Made by a program: the position numbers and the translations under genes. Below are positions 26,125-35,903 of a stretch of DNA of 64,000 nt, piece by piece. The stretch spans positions 248,001 to 312,000 of the forward strand of contig CAVVRY010000019.1 in the NCBI GenBank assembly GCA_963750735.1, read 5' to 3'. The notes below the pieces were generated by a model. It was not told where the DNA came from. It saw nothing but the letters and a program-made list of their open reading frames with translations, and searched no databases. This DNA is from JANTGF01 sp963750735 (lineage in GTDB: Bacteria > Bacteroidota > Bacteroidia > Bacteroidales > VadinHA17). Positions within the stretch are counted from its first letter, which is position 1, and each line of letters starts with the position of its first letter.

Positions 26125-27051
26125 ATGGATTCTAAAGTTAAATTATTTCTACAAAGTAGGCAAAAAGGTAATTTTAAAGAATCCTATGGGAAAAATTCAA
26201 ACAGCATTAATTTGCGAGGAGAAATTTATTCGCTTGATTCTCCCCGCATAATGGGAATATTAAACATTACTCCAGACTCATTTTTCGATGGTGGTAGATA
26301 TCTTAATATTGATTCGATATTAAGCCAGATTGAAGAGATGATTAATGAAGGAACGGATTTTATTGATATTGGAGCCAGCTCCACCCGACCAGGTGCAAAA
26401 CGGATTTCTGAGGAAGAGGAATTAAGAAGGCTTTCAGAGCCAGTTAAGCAGATAAGAGATTCATTTCCTGAGATGTATATATCAATTGATACCTATCGGT
26501 CATCCATTGCGCAAAAAATGGTAAGCGATTTTGGCGTTGATATTATAAACGATATTTCAGCAGGGTTAATGGATGAAGCGATGTTTGAAACAATCGCAGA
26601 TTTGAATGTCCCTTATATAATGATGCATACCCAGGGAACGCCGGAAAATATGCAGTTAAATCCATCTTACACTGATGTGGTCAAAGAAGTTCTATTATTT
26701 TTATCAGAAAGGTTGGAAAAGTTGAATCTTTTGGGAGTAAATGATGTAATTGCAGATCCGGGTTTTGGATTTGGTAAAACCTTAGATCAGAATTATGAAA
26801 TCCTGGTTAATTTAGATGTTTTTTCCATGCTGGAGATTCCCTTAATGGTTGGTTTATCAAGGAAATCAATGATTTATAATCTAATCGAAAGTACACCGGA
26901 TGATGCCTTAAATGGATCATCAATTCTACATGCAATAGCACTTTTGAATGGAGCAGATATTCTAAGGGTGCATGATGTAAAGCAGGCTAAAGAAGCCATA
27001 GCCATTGTAAATAAATTGAAGGAAATCTCAAAACCAGGGATAAGTGGCTAA
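26125..27051 (+). CDS. folP: Dihydropteroate synthase
   Basis: About 308 residues from ATG 26125; a TTG three codons upstream is unlikely. FolP condenses p-aminobenzoate with 6-hydroxymethyl-dihydropterin pyrophosphate in folate synthesis and is the sulfonamide target. Motifs: IMGILNITPDSFFDGGRY (pyrophosphate loop), DIGASSTRPGA (pABA loop), DIINDISAG, MHTQGTPENMQ and VGLSRKSMI. The first 35 residues before the barrel are longer than usual. It is followed 81 bp later by cdaA, a Bacteroidota arrangement. Confidence 0.96.
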   Translation: MDSKVKLFLQSRQKGNFKESYGKNSNSINLRGEIYSLDSPRIMGILNITPDSFFDGGRYLNIDSILSQIEEMINEGTDFIDIGASSTRPGAKRISEEEELRRLSEPVKQIRDSFPEMYISIDTYRSSIAQKMVSDFGVDIINDISAGLMDEAMFETIADLNVPYIMMHTQGTPENMQLNPSYTDVVKEVLLFLSERLEKLNLLGVNDVIADPGFGFGKTLDQNYEILVNLDVFSMLEIPLMVGLSRKSMIYNLIESTPDDALNGSSILHAIALLNGADILRVHDVKQAKEAIAIVNKLKEISKPGISG

Positions 27052-27132
27052 TCGCTGTTTTTTTTTTACATTTGCCCTTTCAGATGCTTGATCGGGAAAG
27101 ATTTCCTGTTATTAGCTGAAACAACCAACTAA

Positions 27133-27912
27133 ATGTTGCCATTATTTATTCATCTGAGAATTCTTGATATACTGGATATCATTCTGGTAGCTCTCTTATT
27201 TTCTCAACTTTACAGGTTGATTCGCGGTACAATTGCTATAAATATTTTTGTAGGCATATTTAGTGTGTACTTGTTTTGGTTATTGGTGAAAGCACTTGAT
27301 ATGGAGCTTATAAGTTCGATTCTTGGCCAGTTTATTGGAGTTGGTGTAATTGCATTAATTATTGTATTCCATCAGGAAATAAGGCGGTTTCTCCTGATTC
27401 TTGGAGGTAGATATACAACTAGGGGGTGGTATATATTTGATAAGATTTTTTCAAGTGAAGGCAAAAATTGGCAGGAGACAAAGATTGATGATATCGTAAC
27501 TGCCTGTGAGAACATGTCCAATATGAAAACTGGTGCGTTGATAGTTTTAGCAAGGAAATCAGAATTAAATACAATTATTGAAACAGGCGATACTTTAAAT
27601 GCAGATATTTCTACACGGTTTTTAGAATCTATTTTTTTTGGAAATAATCCATTGCATGATGGGGCAGTTGTAATTGTTGATGAAAGAATTAAAGCAGCAC
27701 GGTGTGTACTCCCAACCACTGAAAATATTTACCTTCCAGCAAAATATGGTATGCGTCACAGGGCTGCTGTTGGAATGACTGAACGAACAGATGCCATTGC
27801 AGTTGTAGTTTCTGAGGAGTCAGGTGAAATCTCTCTGTCTGTTGATGGCGAATTGTTGTCTGGGCTTAAGCCAGTTGAGTTAAAAGGACGATTGGTTAAT
27901 GAGTTGAATTAA
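27133..27912 (+). CDS. cdaA: Diadenylate cyclase (c-di-AMP synthase)
   Basis: 259-residue membrane-anchored DAC-domain enzyme making c-di-AMP from two ATP. Three N-terminal membrane helices (about 8-30, 35-52, 58-80) precede the DAC domain (about 100-250). The catalytic motifs are NNPLHDGAVVI (DGA) and YGMRHRAAVGMTE (RHR). No CdaR or GlmM gene is adjacent; in Bacteroidota the usual neighbour is folP, as here. The short terminal segment after the DAC domain is typical. c-di-AMP controls potassium and osmotic homeostasis and cell wall turnover. Confidence 0.96.
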   Translation: MLPLFIHLRILDILDIILVALLFSQLYRLIRGTIAINIFVGIFSVYLFWLLVKALDMELISSILGQFIGVGVIALIIVFHQEIRRFLLILGGRYTTRGWYIFDKIFSSEGKNWQETKIDDIVTACENMSNMKTGALIVLARKSELNTIIETGDTLNADISTRFLESIFFGNNPLHDGAVVIVDERIKAARCVLPTTENIYLPAKYGMRHRAAVGMTERTDAIAVVVSEESGEISLSVDGELLSGLKPVELKGRLVNELN

Positions 27913-27929
27913 TTTGAACTCAAAGACTC

Positions 27930-28580
27930 CTATTCTCTGTTCTGCCTGTTTGAAACAGTAAGAAAAGTCGCTTTTGATTCTTCGTTTCTAAGAAGTCTTT
28001 CGATATTCTTCTGATGAGTGAAAAGTAGTAAAATAGCTACAATTAGGGAAAAAATCATTAAAGATGGGGTTGTGGTCTGGAAAACCAGAATCAGAATGAA
28101 TGGAAAAGAAAATCCTGCAATTATAGATCCCAGCGAAACATACTTTGTAAGCAGAGCAATTACAAGAAACACTCCCATGCAAACTACTGTTGCTACAGGA
28201 CTAAGCGCCAGTATAATTCCAAATAAAGTTGCTACACCTTTACCTCCCTTGAACCCAACATAAATAGGGAAAATATGGCCTAACATAGCTGCTGATCCGA
28301 GAATTAGCTGATAAGTAATAAAATCATCAGAGTGAGGGATGTAAAAATGGGTCAGATAGGCGAGTTGAACTGCAAGCCACCCTTTTAAGAGATCTATAAT
28401 TAATACCGGAATACCTGCTTTCCATCCTAGAACACGAATGGTATTTGTGGCTCCGGCATTTCCACTTCCAAATTGTCTTACATCCTTACCATGAAACCTT
28501 CTCCCTATCCATACAGATGTAGGAATAGAACCGATCAGATACGCAATAATTATTAAAACAATCCTTAGAAAAACTTGCAT
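27930..28580 (-). CDS. plsY: Glycerol-3-phosphate acyltransferase PlsY
   Basis: 216-residue integral membrane enzyme that transfers an acyl group from acyl-phosphate to glycerol-3-phosphate, the first step of phospholipid synthesis. Motifs: IGSIPTSVWIGRRFHGKDVRQFGSGNAGATN (motif 1 plus GSGNxGAxN), HIFPIYVGFKGGKGVAT (glycine-rich motif 2) and about five hydrophobic helices. It converges with cdaA over a 17-bp gap. Confidence 0.96.
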   Translation of the reverse strand: MQVFLRIVLIIIAYLIGSIPTSVWIGRRFHGKDVRQFGSGNAGATNTIRVLGWKAGIPVLIIDLLKGWLAVQLAYLTHFYIPHSDDFITYQLILGSAAMLGHIFPIYVGFKGGKGVATLFGIILALSPVATVVCMGVFLVIALLTKYVSLGSIIAGFSFPFILILVFQTTTPSLMIFSLIVAILLLFTHQKNIERLLRNEESKATFLTVSNRQNRE

Positions 28581-28693
28581 AACAAATTCTTAGTAGGGCG
28601 CTATAAAGATAATATTATTTTTGTAGCCCTGTATTTTATATGTTTTCAGGTTTAATATGAGATGGTTATATCCCAAAGATTTATCTAGAAACA

Positions 28694-28725
28694 AAGAGCA
28701 GCAACTTCATATAGCTGCTGCTCTT
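28694..28725 (-). terminator. Probable terminator of ppdK
   Basis: Ten-base inverted repeat AAGAGCAGCA (28694-28703) and TGCTGCTCTT (28716-28725), 22 bases past the ppdK stop. The T tract on the - strand is short, so termination may be partial. Confidence 0.6.
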
Positions 28726-28746
28726 CAATAATAGTTTTAGTTCTTA

Positions 28747-31473
28747 TTAACCATTCTTAATATTGGCTTGGGCTGCTGCCAAACGTGCAATAGGAACCCG
28801 GAAAGGTGAACAACTTACATAATCCATGCCTACAAGATGGCAGAATTCAACAGAACTGGGTTCTCCGCCATGCTCACCACAAATACCAACTTTCAAATCT
28901 GGTTTTGTAGATCTACCTTTGGAAGTACCCATTTCAACCAATTGCCCAATACCTTCGCGGTCTAAAACCTGGAATGGATCATTCTTTAAAACTCCTTTTT
29001 CAACATAAATTGGAAGGAATTTACCTGCATCATCTCTTGAGTAACCAAATCCCATTTGAGTAAGGTCATTTGTTCCAAAAGAGAAGAATTCGGCTGATTC
29101 AGCAATTTTATCAGCTGTTAATGCTGCACGAGGAATTTCAATCATTGTTCCAACCATATAATCAATTTTATCGCCTGTTTCTTCAAATACCTGGTTTGCA
29201 ACATTTCTTATAATTGCTTCCTGCATTTTAAATTCTTCAGCTGTTCCAATGAGAGGAACCATGATTTCAGGATAAGCTGTAATACCTTTAGCTTTGAGGT
29301 TCAGGGCAGCTTCTATAATTGCTCGTGCTTGCATTTCTGTTATTTCAGGATATGTAATCCCTAGCCTACAACCACGATGTCCAAGCATTGGATTGAATTC
29401 GTGAAGCGACTCAACTTTAGCCTGGATCTCCTCAACACTAATTCCCATTTCATCAGCCATTTCTTTTTGATTTGCTTCTTCATGAGGAACAAATTCATGT
29501 AAAGGTGGATCTAATAATCTAACGGTAACAGGCAAGTCATGCATAGCTTCAAAAATTCCTTCGAAGTCGGCTCTCTGAATAGGCAGAAGTTTTTTCAAAG
29601 CTTCTCTTCTTCCAGCCTCATCATCAGCAAGGATCATCTCGCGCATTGCAATTATACGATCGCCTTCAAAAAACATGTGTTCTGTCCGAGTAAGACCAAT
29701 TCCCTGGGCTCCAAAATTTCTTGCTACAGTTGAATCGTTTGGTGTATCAGCATTTGTTCTTACTTTCATCCTTGCATGTTTGTCAGCAAGAGTCATAACT
29801 TCTTCAAAATCTCCACTTACTTCAGGGTCTATCGTGTGAATTTTCCCTTCATAAACTTCACCAGTTGAACCGTTTAATGATATCCAATCGCCTTCATTAA
29901 AAGTTTTTCCGTCAGCAATTAGAGTACGTTTTTTATAATCAATCCGTATACTTCCTGCTCCTGATACACAACATTTACCCATTCCACGCGCTACTACAGC
30001 TGCATGTGAGGTCATTCCTCCTCTGGCAGTCAGGATGCCATTGGAAACATGCATGCCGGCAAGATCTTCAGGAGAAGTCTCAATCCGAACGAGGACAATT
30101 TCTTTTCCTTCTTCAGCCCATTTTTCAGCCTCGTCAGCAAAGAAAACTACCTGTCCGGTGGCAGCACCTGGTGATGCAGGTAAACCTTTTGCAAGAACTG
30201 TAGCTTTTTTAACTGCATCTAAATCAAATACAGGGTGTAGAAGTTCATCAAGTTTTTCTGGCTCATTTCTAAGCAATGCTGTTTTCTCATCAATTTTACC
30301 TTCTCTGAGAAGATCCATAGAAATCTTAATCATTGCAGCACCGGTACGTTTTCCGTTCCTGGTTTGAAGTAGCCAAAGTTTACCTTCCTGGATGGTGAAT
30401 TCCAGATCCTGCATGTCAGCATAGTGATCTTCGAGTTTATTTTGAGTATTAAACAGTTCCTGATAAAGCCCTGGCATTGTTTCCTCCAGTGATGGGAAAT
30501 TTGCTGCACGATCAGCTTCAGAAACAGTGGCTAATTGAGCCCAACGGAGTGAACCTTCTTTGGTAATTTGTTGTGGTGTACGGATTCCAGCTACAACATC
30601 TTCTCCTTGAGCATCGATAAGATATTCGCCATTGAAGAGATTTTCACCAGTACCTGCATCTCTGGTAAAAGCAACACCTGTAGCAGAATCTTTTCCCATA
30701 TTTCCAAATACCATGGCCTGTACATTTACTGCCGTACCCCACTCACCAGGAATTTTATTCAGCATACGATAATATTTCGCTCTGTCGTTGTTCCAACTAT
30801 CAAAAACCGCCATAACCGAACCCCACAATTGTTCCCATGGATTTACTGGGAAATCGTGTCCAGTCTTTTCTTTAACAGCCTTTTTAAATCTAACAACCAT
30901 TTCTTTCAGGTGATCAACAGTAAGATCAGTATCAAGCTCAATACCTTTTTCTTCCTTTAATTCTTCAATAATTTCCTCAAAGGGGTCAATATCTTCTTTG
31001 GATGTAGGTTTCATACCCAACACCACATCACCAAACATCTGAACAAATCTGCGGTAAGAGTCCCATACGAATCTTTCGTTTCCTGTTTTGGCAATAAGTC
31101 CTGCAACAGCCTCGTCATTCATTCCAAGGTTTAATACAGTGTCCATCATTCCTGGCATTGAAGCACGGGCTCCAGAGCGAACAGAAAGTAGAAGTGGGTT
31201 CTCTTTGCTGCCAAAACTCATTCCCATAATTTCCTCAACATATTTAACAGCCTTTTCAACTTCAGTTTTTAGAAGTTCTACAACCTTTTCTCTTCCCAAT
31301 TCATTGTATTCTGTACAAACCTCTGTTGTAATAGTAAAACCAGGAGGTACTGGAACTCCTATCAGGTTCATTTCAGCAAGATTTGCACCTTTGCCACCCA
31401 GTAAGTTCTTCATTCCGGCATTGCCTTCTGCTTTTTTGTCTCCAAATGTGTAAACTCTTTTTACTTCTGACAT
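28747..31473 (-). CDS. ppdK: Pyruvate, phosphate dikinase
   Basis: 908 residues, full length. PPDK reversibly converts pyruvate, ATP and Pi to PEP, AMP and PPi, linking glycolysis and gluconeogenesis. The N-terminal ATP-grasp part opens with KNLLGGKGANLAEM. The swivelling His domain has GGMTSHAAVVARGMGKCCVSG (His that carries phosphate; the preceding Thr is the usual regulatory site). The PEP domain ends with CGEHGGEPSSV (catalytic Cys) and the conserved SPFRVPIARLAAAQA. A near-consensus promoter lies upstream, a hairpin downstream. Confidence 0.98.
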   Translation of the reverse strand: MSEVKRVYTFGDKKAEGNAGMKNLLGGKGANLAEMNLIGVPVPPGFTITTEVCTEYNELGREKVVELLKTEVEKAVKYVEEIMGMSFGSKENPLLLSVRSGARASMPGMMDTVLNLGMNDEAVAGLIAKTGNERFVWDSYRRFVQMFGDVVLGMKPTSKEDIDPFEEIIEELKEEKGIELDTDLTVDHLKEMVVRFKKAVKEKTGHDFPVNPWEQLWGSVMAVFDSWNNDRAKYYRMLNKIPGEWGTAVNVQAMVFGNMGKDSATGVAFTRDAGTGENLFNGEYLIDAQGEDVVAGIRTPQQITKEGSLRWAQLATVSEADRAANFPSLEETMPGLYQELFNTQNKLEDHYADMQDLEFTIQEGKLWLLQTRNGKRTGAAMIKISMDLLREGKIDEKTALLRNEPEKLDELLHPVFDLDAVKKATVLAKGLPASPGAATGQVVFFADEAEKWAEEGKEIVLVRIETSPEDLAGMHVSNGILTARGGMTSHAAVVARGMGKCCVSGAGSIRIDYKKRTLIADGKTFNEGDWISLNGSTGEVYEGKIHTIDPEVSGDFEEVMTLADKHARMKVRTNADTPNDSTVARNFGAQGIGLTRTEHMFFEGDRIIAMREMILADDEAGRREALKKLLPIQRADFEGIFEAMHDLPVTVRLLDPPLHEFVPHEEANQKEMADEMGISVEEIQAKVESLHEFNPMLGHRGCRLGITYPEITEMQARAIIEAALNLKAKGITAYPEIMVPLIGTAEEFKMQEAIIRNVANQVFEETGDKIDYMVGTMIEIPRAALTADKIAESAEFFSFGTNDLTQMGFGYSRDDAGKFLPIYVEKGVLKNDPFQVLDREGIGQLVEMGTSKGRSTKPDLKVGICGEHGGEPSSVEFCHLVGMDYVSCSPFRVPIARLAAAQANIKNG

Positions 31474-31844
31474 AATTGTTACTTTATTTTATTTAAGTGA
31501 ATTCAAAAATGACCACAAAAGTAGTAATAAATTTCTATTTGTGAAAAGGATTATTTGCTGGCTGTGAATAAAATAACAGTTTTGCTCACTTCCATATTTT
31601 TTAATTACTTATCAACTGTTTAAATAAGTTAAAATTTGAATTTGGGTGTCAATACGGAAAGCAGCGTTAAACCCTTAATTTTTATAAAAATCATAGAGCC
31701 ATGAAAACATTATGTTGATTTTAAAGGAATAGATCTGCCAGGTGGTATATATTTTTTACTATAGAAACCGAAGGTGGAATTAGCAGAAAAAGTATCGTGA
31801 AAATTTAATACAGTTTAAAACAAATTTAAACTTTTTGAATCAAG
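31474..31844. other. Intergenic region, 371 bp, upstream of ppdK
   Basis: The spacer lies between the ppdK start and the end of the permease gene, both on the - strand. Apart from the candidate ppdK promoter I see no gene, no strong hairpin and no recognisable riboswitch. A five-codon frame at 31700 is not credible. Confidence 0.5.
31516..31546 (-). promoter_or_regulatory. Candidate ppdK promoter
   Basis: On the - strand TACTTTTG (31523-31516) is an exact TAnnTTTG box. TTTC (31546-31543) sits 19 nt upstream in place of the usual TTTG. Start site about 31509, 36 nt before the ppdK ATG. Confidence 0.5.
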
Positions 31845-33128
31845 CTATATCTCCCCCTTAAATTCATAACCAACGCTCTCAATGTTGGTTTTAACCTGGT
31901 CAAGTTCAATACTATCCCCTGATATTATAACCTTTCCACTCGAAAGGTCAATTTGAACATCATCAATTCCTTCTATCGATTTAATTGCATTCTCTACATT
32001 TGCCTTGCAGTGATTGCAGGTCATACCCTGTACTTTAATACTCTTACTTATCATTGATTTTTCGTTTTCATTTTCATGGATGTTGACCGTTTTCATTTTT
32101 TTACTATTAAGGAATTTTTGAATATACCCATTAATGATTAAAAGTATAAGTAGTACACTTGAACTAATTTTAAGCCAATAGGGGAGAGTTTCGTGCTGAT
32201 GAGGGGATGTTTCACTTAGCGCATTCAATGTAAACCACGAAGATGGTAGGAACCAATCGATTAATGTACCAAAAATTAAAGCACCTCCGATAATAGATAT
32301 TAAGTATGAAAACAAAGATCTTTTTCCAAGGACCTTTCCTATCATTGTAATAGTAGCAACATTCGTTGCAGGGCCAGCCATAAGAAAAACAAGCGCAGCG
32401 CCTGGACTCAATCCTTTAATCATTAGTACTGCAGCAATAGGAACCGATGCAGTAGCACATACATAAACAGGGATGGCAGCAATTAGAATTATAATCTTTC
32501 CAAGAAAACCATTCCCCAAATGAGTGGCAAAGAAATCCGGTGGTACGATTACGGATACTATTGCAGCCAGAACAAGGCCAATTATCAGCCAGTTGGAAAT
32601 ATCCTGCAGAAACTCAACAAATGCATATCTAAACATCTCACGAGTTTTTTCAACTCTTGAAAGAGTTTCCTTTTTATCATCTGTATCATCTACCTCTTCT
32701 TCTTTTTCATTTTTAGTATTGAAATTTGTAAAAATGCCCCCAATAACCCCAGAAAAAAAGGCAACTATGGGCCTGATTAGTGCAAAAGGCAGACCCAGCA
32801 ATGAGTATGTAACCAGTATTGAATCAATCCCTGTTTGCGGTGTTGAGATTAAGAATGAAACTGTTGAGCCTCTCGAAGCTCCATGCTTATAAAAAGAAAT
32901 ACCTGTTGGAATAACTCCACATGAACAGAGTGGAAGAGGAACACCTATCAAAGAAGCATTTATTACCGAGTTCCGGTTTTTTCTACCCATGTACCTGGAT
33001 ACTTTTTGTTTCGGAAAAAATACATGCAATAAACCGGCAAAAATGAAGCCAAGCATCAAGTAAGGAGACATTTCATTAAATATCTCAAATAAATCAGAAA
33101 AAAAATGCTTTGCATATTCCTGGACCAT
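31845..33128 (-). CDS. Metal efflux permease fused to a C-terminal HMA domain (SO_0444/ArsP-like)
   Basis: 427 residues. Residues about 15-350 form a permease with roughly eight membrane helices and the family Cys motif PLPLCSCGVIPTG, the PQTG loop, and CATASVPIAAVLMIKG plus AGPATNVATI in the second half. Such proteins export Cu, Zn or organo-arsenicals. A loop near residues 138-160 is acidic. After a linker with HENENE, residues about 358-427 are a heavy-metal-associated domain with GMTCNHCKANVENAI (CxxC). The fusion argues for Cu+ or Zn2+ rather than arsenic. Substrate is inferred. Confidence 0.88.
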   Translation of the reverse strand: MVQEYAKHFFSDLFEIFNEMSPYLMLGFIFAGLLHVFFPKQKVSRYMGRKNRNSVINASLIGVPLPLCSCGVIPTGISFYKHGASRGSTVSFLISTPQTGIDSILVTYSLLGLPFALIRPIVAFFSGVIGGIFTNFNTKNEKEEEVDDTDDKKETLSRVEKTREMFRYAFVEFLQDISNWLIIGLVLAAIVSVIVPPDFFATHLGNGFLGKIIILIAAIPVYVCATASVPIAAVLMIKGLSPGAALVFLMAGPATNVATITMIGKVLGKRSLFSYLISIIGGALIFGTLIDWFLPSSWFTLNALSETSPHQHETLPYWLKISSSVLLILLIINGYIQKFLNSKKMKTVNIHENENEKSMISKSIKVQGMTCNHCKANVENAIKSIEGIDDVQIDLSSGKVIISGDSIELDQVKTNIESVGYEFKGEI

Positions 33129-33249
33129 TCTCTATTCTCCCATAATAATGTAATTGCAAAGGTACATTATCCAAACTGATTCGTACCTGAGTAAAATAAT
33201 TTATAAGTTATTTAGAAATTGCAGAAAAACTTATTGTTTAGTTTAATCT

Positions 33250-34155
33250 TTAAGATCGTGGGTGAAATTCAATTATAGCGCTCCTTAAATAATCGCGATC
33301 AAGGTGGGTATATATTTCCGTGGTGATAATAGATTCATGACCAAGCATTTCCTGCACAGCCCTAAGATCAGCACCTCCATCAATTAAATGTGTAGCAAAT
33401 GAATGCCGAAAAGTGTGTGGGCTGATATTTTTTTTCAAACCAGATTTCTCAACCAGATCTTTTACAATTTTGAATATCATTACTCTTGATAATTTGCGTC
33501 CATTCCTGGTTAGAAACACAACATTCTCATAAGCTCGCTCTATTTTAGGAAGGCTCGCTCTGTTCTCAAAATAATAATTTATTTCCTTAATGGCTTTTCC
33601 TCCGATAGGGACTAATCTTTCCTTATTTCCTTTTCCTGATACTTTTATATACCCGGATGATAGATGAATATTTGATATTTTTAAGTCGACCAGTTCAGAT
33701 ACTCTTAATCCACAGCCATAAAGTACTTCCAGTATTGCCATATTCCTTTGCCCCTCAGGTTTACTAAGATCTATGGTGTTTATAAGTAAGTCAATTTCTT
33801 CGAGGGAAAGAGTATCAGGAAGTTTTCTCCCAATTTTGGGCGATTCAAGTAATGAAGTTGGATCTTTCTGAATAAGATCTTCCAATAATAAATACTTGTA
33901 GAATGCCTTAATGCCAGAAATAATACGCGCCTGAGATCGTGCACTTACCCCCATTTTATTGATCCATTGGATGAAGTCTCTCAATTCATTATAATTTACT
34001 TCTTCAGGTGTAGGTTCTAAATTATGAATTTCGAAGAACTGAGTAAGCTTGGTTACATCTCTTATATAAGCCTCAACAGAATTTTTAGATAAAGACTTTT
34101 CAATACTCAGAAAAGCCTTAAAACCCTTAACATATCTACCCCAGCTCATATACAT
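33250..34155 (-). CDS. xerD: Tyrosine recombinase XerD
   Basis: 301 residues. N-terminal SAM-like core-binding domain (about 5-90, FKAFLSIEKSLSKNSVEAYIRDV) and the catalytic domain with Arg in YGCGLRVSELVDL, Lys in VSGKGNKERLVP, HTFRHSFATHL (HxxR), LGHESIITTEIYTHL (His and the Tyr nucleophile). It resolves chromosome dimers at dif with XerC. Start ATG 34155, or 34149 two codons in. Divergent from aroQ with 80 bp between, as in other Bacteroidota; this conserved setting argues against a mobile-element integrase. Confidence 0.93.
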   Translation of the reverse strand: MYMSWGRYVKGFKAFLSIEKSLSKNSVEAYIRDVTKLTQFFEIHNLEPTPEEVNYNELRDFIQWINKMGVSARSQARIISGIKAFYKYLLLEDLIQKDPTSLLESPKIGRKLPDTLSLEEIDLLINTIDLSKPEGQRNMAILEVLYGCGLRVSELVDLKISNIHLSSGYIKVSGKGNKERLVPIGGKAIKEINYYFENRASLPKIERAYENVVFLTRNGRKLSRVMIFKIVKDLVEKSGLKKNISPHTFRHSFATHLIDGGADLRAVQEMLGHESIITTEIYTHLDRDYLRSAIIEFHPRS

Positions 34156-34235
34156 GTTTTATAACAAATGGAATGTTGGTGAGAAATTGTAAATAATCCC
34201 CTAAATTTGTTTATAACTATTGACGATATTAAACT

Positions 34236-34682
34236 ATGAAAATACAAATAATTAACGGACCAAACTTAAATTTACTGGGCACCAGGGAACCAAAAAAATA
34301 TGGTACTGTAGCATTTGATGAATACTTACCTGTTTTAAAAGATCATTACAAAGAACTTACGATAGACTATTTTCATTCTAATGTCGAGGGACTTATTATA
34401 GATAAAATTCAGGAAGTGGGTTTTTCCTACGATGGAATTGTAATAAATGCTGGTGGATACACCCATACCTCTATTTCTATTGCTGATGCAATACGATCTG
34501 TTTCTACACCTACAGTTGAGGCCCATGTTAGTAATATACTTGCGCGTGAAGAATACCGCCACATCTCCTTTATTGCAAATGCTTGCCAGGGAAGTATAAT
34601 GGGTTTTGGCCTGGATTCATATAGGCTTGCTATTGAAGCATTGCGTGTGATTCATTCAAATAAATCAACCGGAAAAAAATAA
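34236..34682 (+). CDS. aroQ: Type II 3-dehydroquinate dehydratase
   Basis: 148 residues. Third step of the shikimate pathway (3-dehydroquinate to 3-dehydroshikimate). Motifs: IINGPNLNLLGTREPKKYG with the catalytic Tyr, HSNVEGLIIDKIQE, VINAGGYTHTSISIADAI, and EAHVSNILAREEYRHISF with the catalytic His. It works with the aro operon about 13 kb away. A TAAATTTG box at 34202-34209 is a likely -7 element, with TTG at 34176-34178 at a long 23-nt spacing. Confidence 0.97.
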   Translation: MKIQIINGPNLNLLGTREPKKYGTVAFDEYLPVLKDHYKELTIDYFHSNVEGLIIDKIQEVGFSYDGIVINAGGYTHTSISIADAIRSVSTPTVEAHVSNILAREEYRHISFIANACQGSIMGFGLDSYRLAIEALRVIHSNKSTGKK

Positions 34683-34715
34683 AATTCCCTTAAAGTCGAA
34701 TTATTTATTGCTGGC

Positions 34716-35303
34716 TTATAGAGCTGGAAATCTTTCCAACATCATTACCAAAGATACACCCATACCTGCTCCTGACAGTATAAGTATCCATTCCCGTTTT
34801 TTAACATTGAGTAAATCAACCAAGATCCAGGTTAATAGCATTATGAAAGCAACAATAATAAATTGGCCAATCTCAATGCCAACATTGAAAGAAAATAGTG
34901 GACCAATGAGGCTATCCTCTTGACCCAGAAGACTTCTGAGGTAGTTTGAGAAGCCCAGGCCATGAATTAAACCAAAAAACATTGCAGTAAAATATTTAAA
35001 AAGATGTCGTTTTTGCAAAACTTTGCCCGATTTTTGTAGTACATTGGCAAATGCAGTTATGAAGATGGTCACAGGTATTAAAAACTCTATTAGATCTGTT
35101 GATACATGAATTAAGTTAAGAGTTGCCAATGCCAAAGTTAAGGAGTGTCCAATGGTGAAAGCGGTTATCAGCACAAGAACATTCTTCCACTGAGAAAAGG
35201 AGTAAACAGCACAAAGTGTTACAATAAACAATATATGGTCATAAGCTTTAAGATCAGCAATGTGATGTATTCCAAGAGTGAGGTAAAGTTGAAAGGTATT
35301 CAT
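34716..35303 (-). CDS. HupE/UreJ family membrane protein
   Basis: 195 residues with about six membrane helices. The family motifs are GIHHIADLKAYDHILFIVTL at the N-terminus (His/Asp pairs likely bind metal), AFTIGHSLTLALATL, and FGLIHGLGFSNYL; members are linked to nickel or cobalt supply for hydrogenase or urease, but neither enzyme is in the window. It is divergent from the DUF6702 gene, with which it shares its 5' region, so a common role in the envelope is likely. Confidence 0.88.
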   Translation of the reverse strand: MNTFQLYLTLGIHHIADLKAYDHILFIVTLCAVYSFSQWKNVLVLITAFTIGHSLTLALATLNLIHVSTDLIEFLIPVTIFITAFANVLQKSGKVLQKRHLFKYFTAMFFGLIHGLGFSNYLRSLLGQEDSLIGPLFSFNVGIEIGQFIIVAFIMLLTWILVDLLNVKKREWILILSGAGMGVSLVMMLERFPAL

Positions 35304-35367
35304 AATAAATTTTCAACAAAGGAATTAAAAAAGATTAATTTTTACTAATGGTGTAAACGAGAATTAT

Positions 35368-35862
35368 TTGTCCACATTGCATATTTACATAGCTTTATTT
35401 TTTTTTACATTATTTCACCCGGTTCATGTATCAGTTACAAGTGTGGAGTATGTAAAAGAGAAAAATGATTTTGATGTATCCTTTAAGTTATTCTGGGATG
35501 ATTTTGAGGTAATTATTGCGCAGAAATACGGGATTTTATTAAATCTTGGAAAAGAAGATGAGAGGAAAGAAAAGGAGCAATATTTCACACAATATATCTC
35601 TGATAGTTTTTCGCTAATAGTGGATGGAGTTAAATTAGAGCCCAAATATAAAAAGGATACAATTAACGAAGCTTCCATCTGGTTATATTATTCATACCCT
35701 GGAAGCCTTGGTAAGAAAAAAATAGAAATAGAGAACAGGCTTATGTTAGATATGTTTGATGATCAGACAAACCTACTTATGGTTAAGTTTGGTGATATTG
35801 AAAAAGGATTTACAATGAAACAAAGGAAAGAAAAAATTGCCTTTGATCTTGGCAATGATTAA
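35368..35862 (+). CDS. DUF6702 family protein
   Basis: 164 residues. The chain begins with a hydrophobic segment (IYIALFFFTLFHPVHVSV), a likely signal peptide, then a beta-rich domain with VSVTSVEYVKEKNDFDVSFKLFWDDFE and the C-terminal SIWLYYSYPGSLGKKKIEIENRLMLDMFDDQTNL. No ATG fits the N-terminus, so a TTG start is used and remains uncertain. It is 64 bp from the divergent HupE-like gene and 41 bp before the type IX cargo gene, and probably begins that transcript. Confidence 0.75.
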   Translation: MSTLHIYIALFFFTLFHPVHVSVTSVEYVKEKNDFDVSFKLFWDDFEVIIAQKYGILLNLGKEDERKEKEQYFTQYISDSFSLIVDGVKLEPKYKKDTINEASIWLYYSYPGSLGKKKIEIENRLMLDMFDDQTNLLMVKFGDIEKGFTMKQRKEKIAFDLGND

Positions 35863-35903
35863 ATTTCACAATACTTTTGCATAATACTGCGTTTAAAATA
35901 TTC

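Noticed and set aside
30568..30960. 130-residue frame antisense to ppdK
   Set aside because: It lies wholly inside a strongly conserved gene on the other strand, has no plausible start context and shows no protein-like motif.
33250..34155. Tyrosine recombinase as a sign of an integrated element
   Set aside because: Its sequence and its divergent pairing with aroQ match housekeeping XerD; no att repeats or phage genes are nearby.
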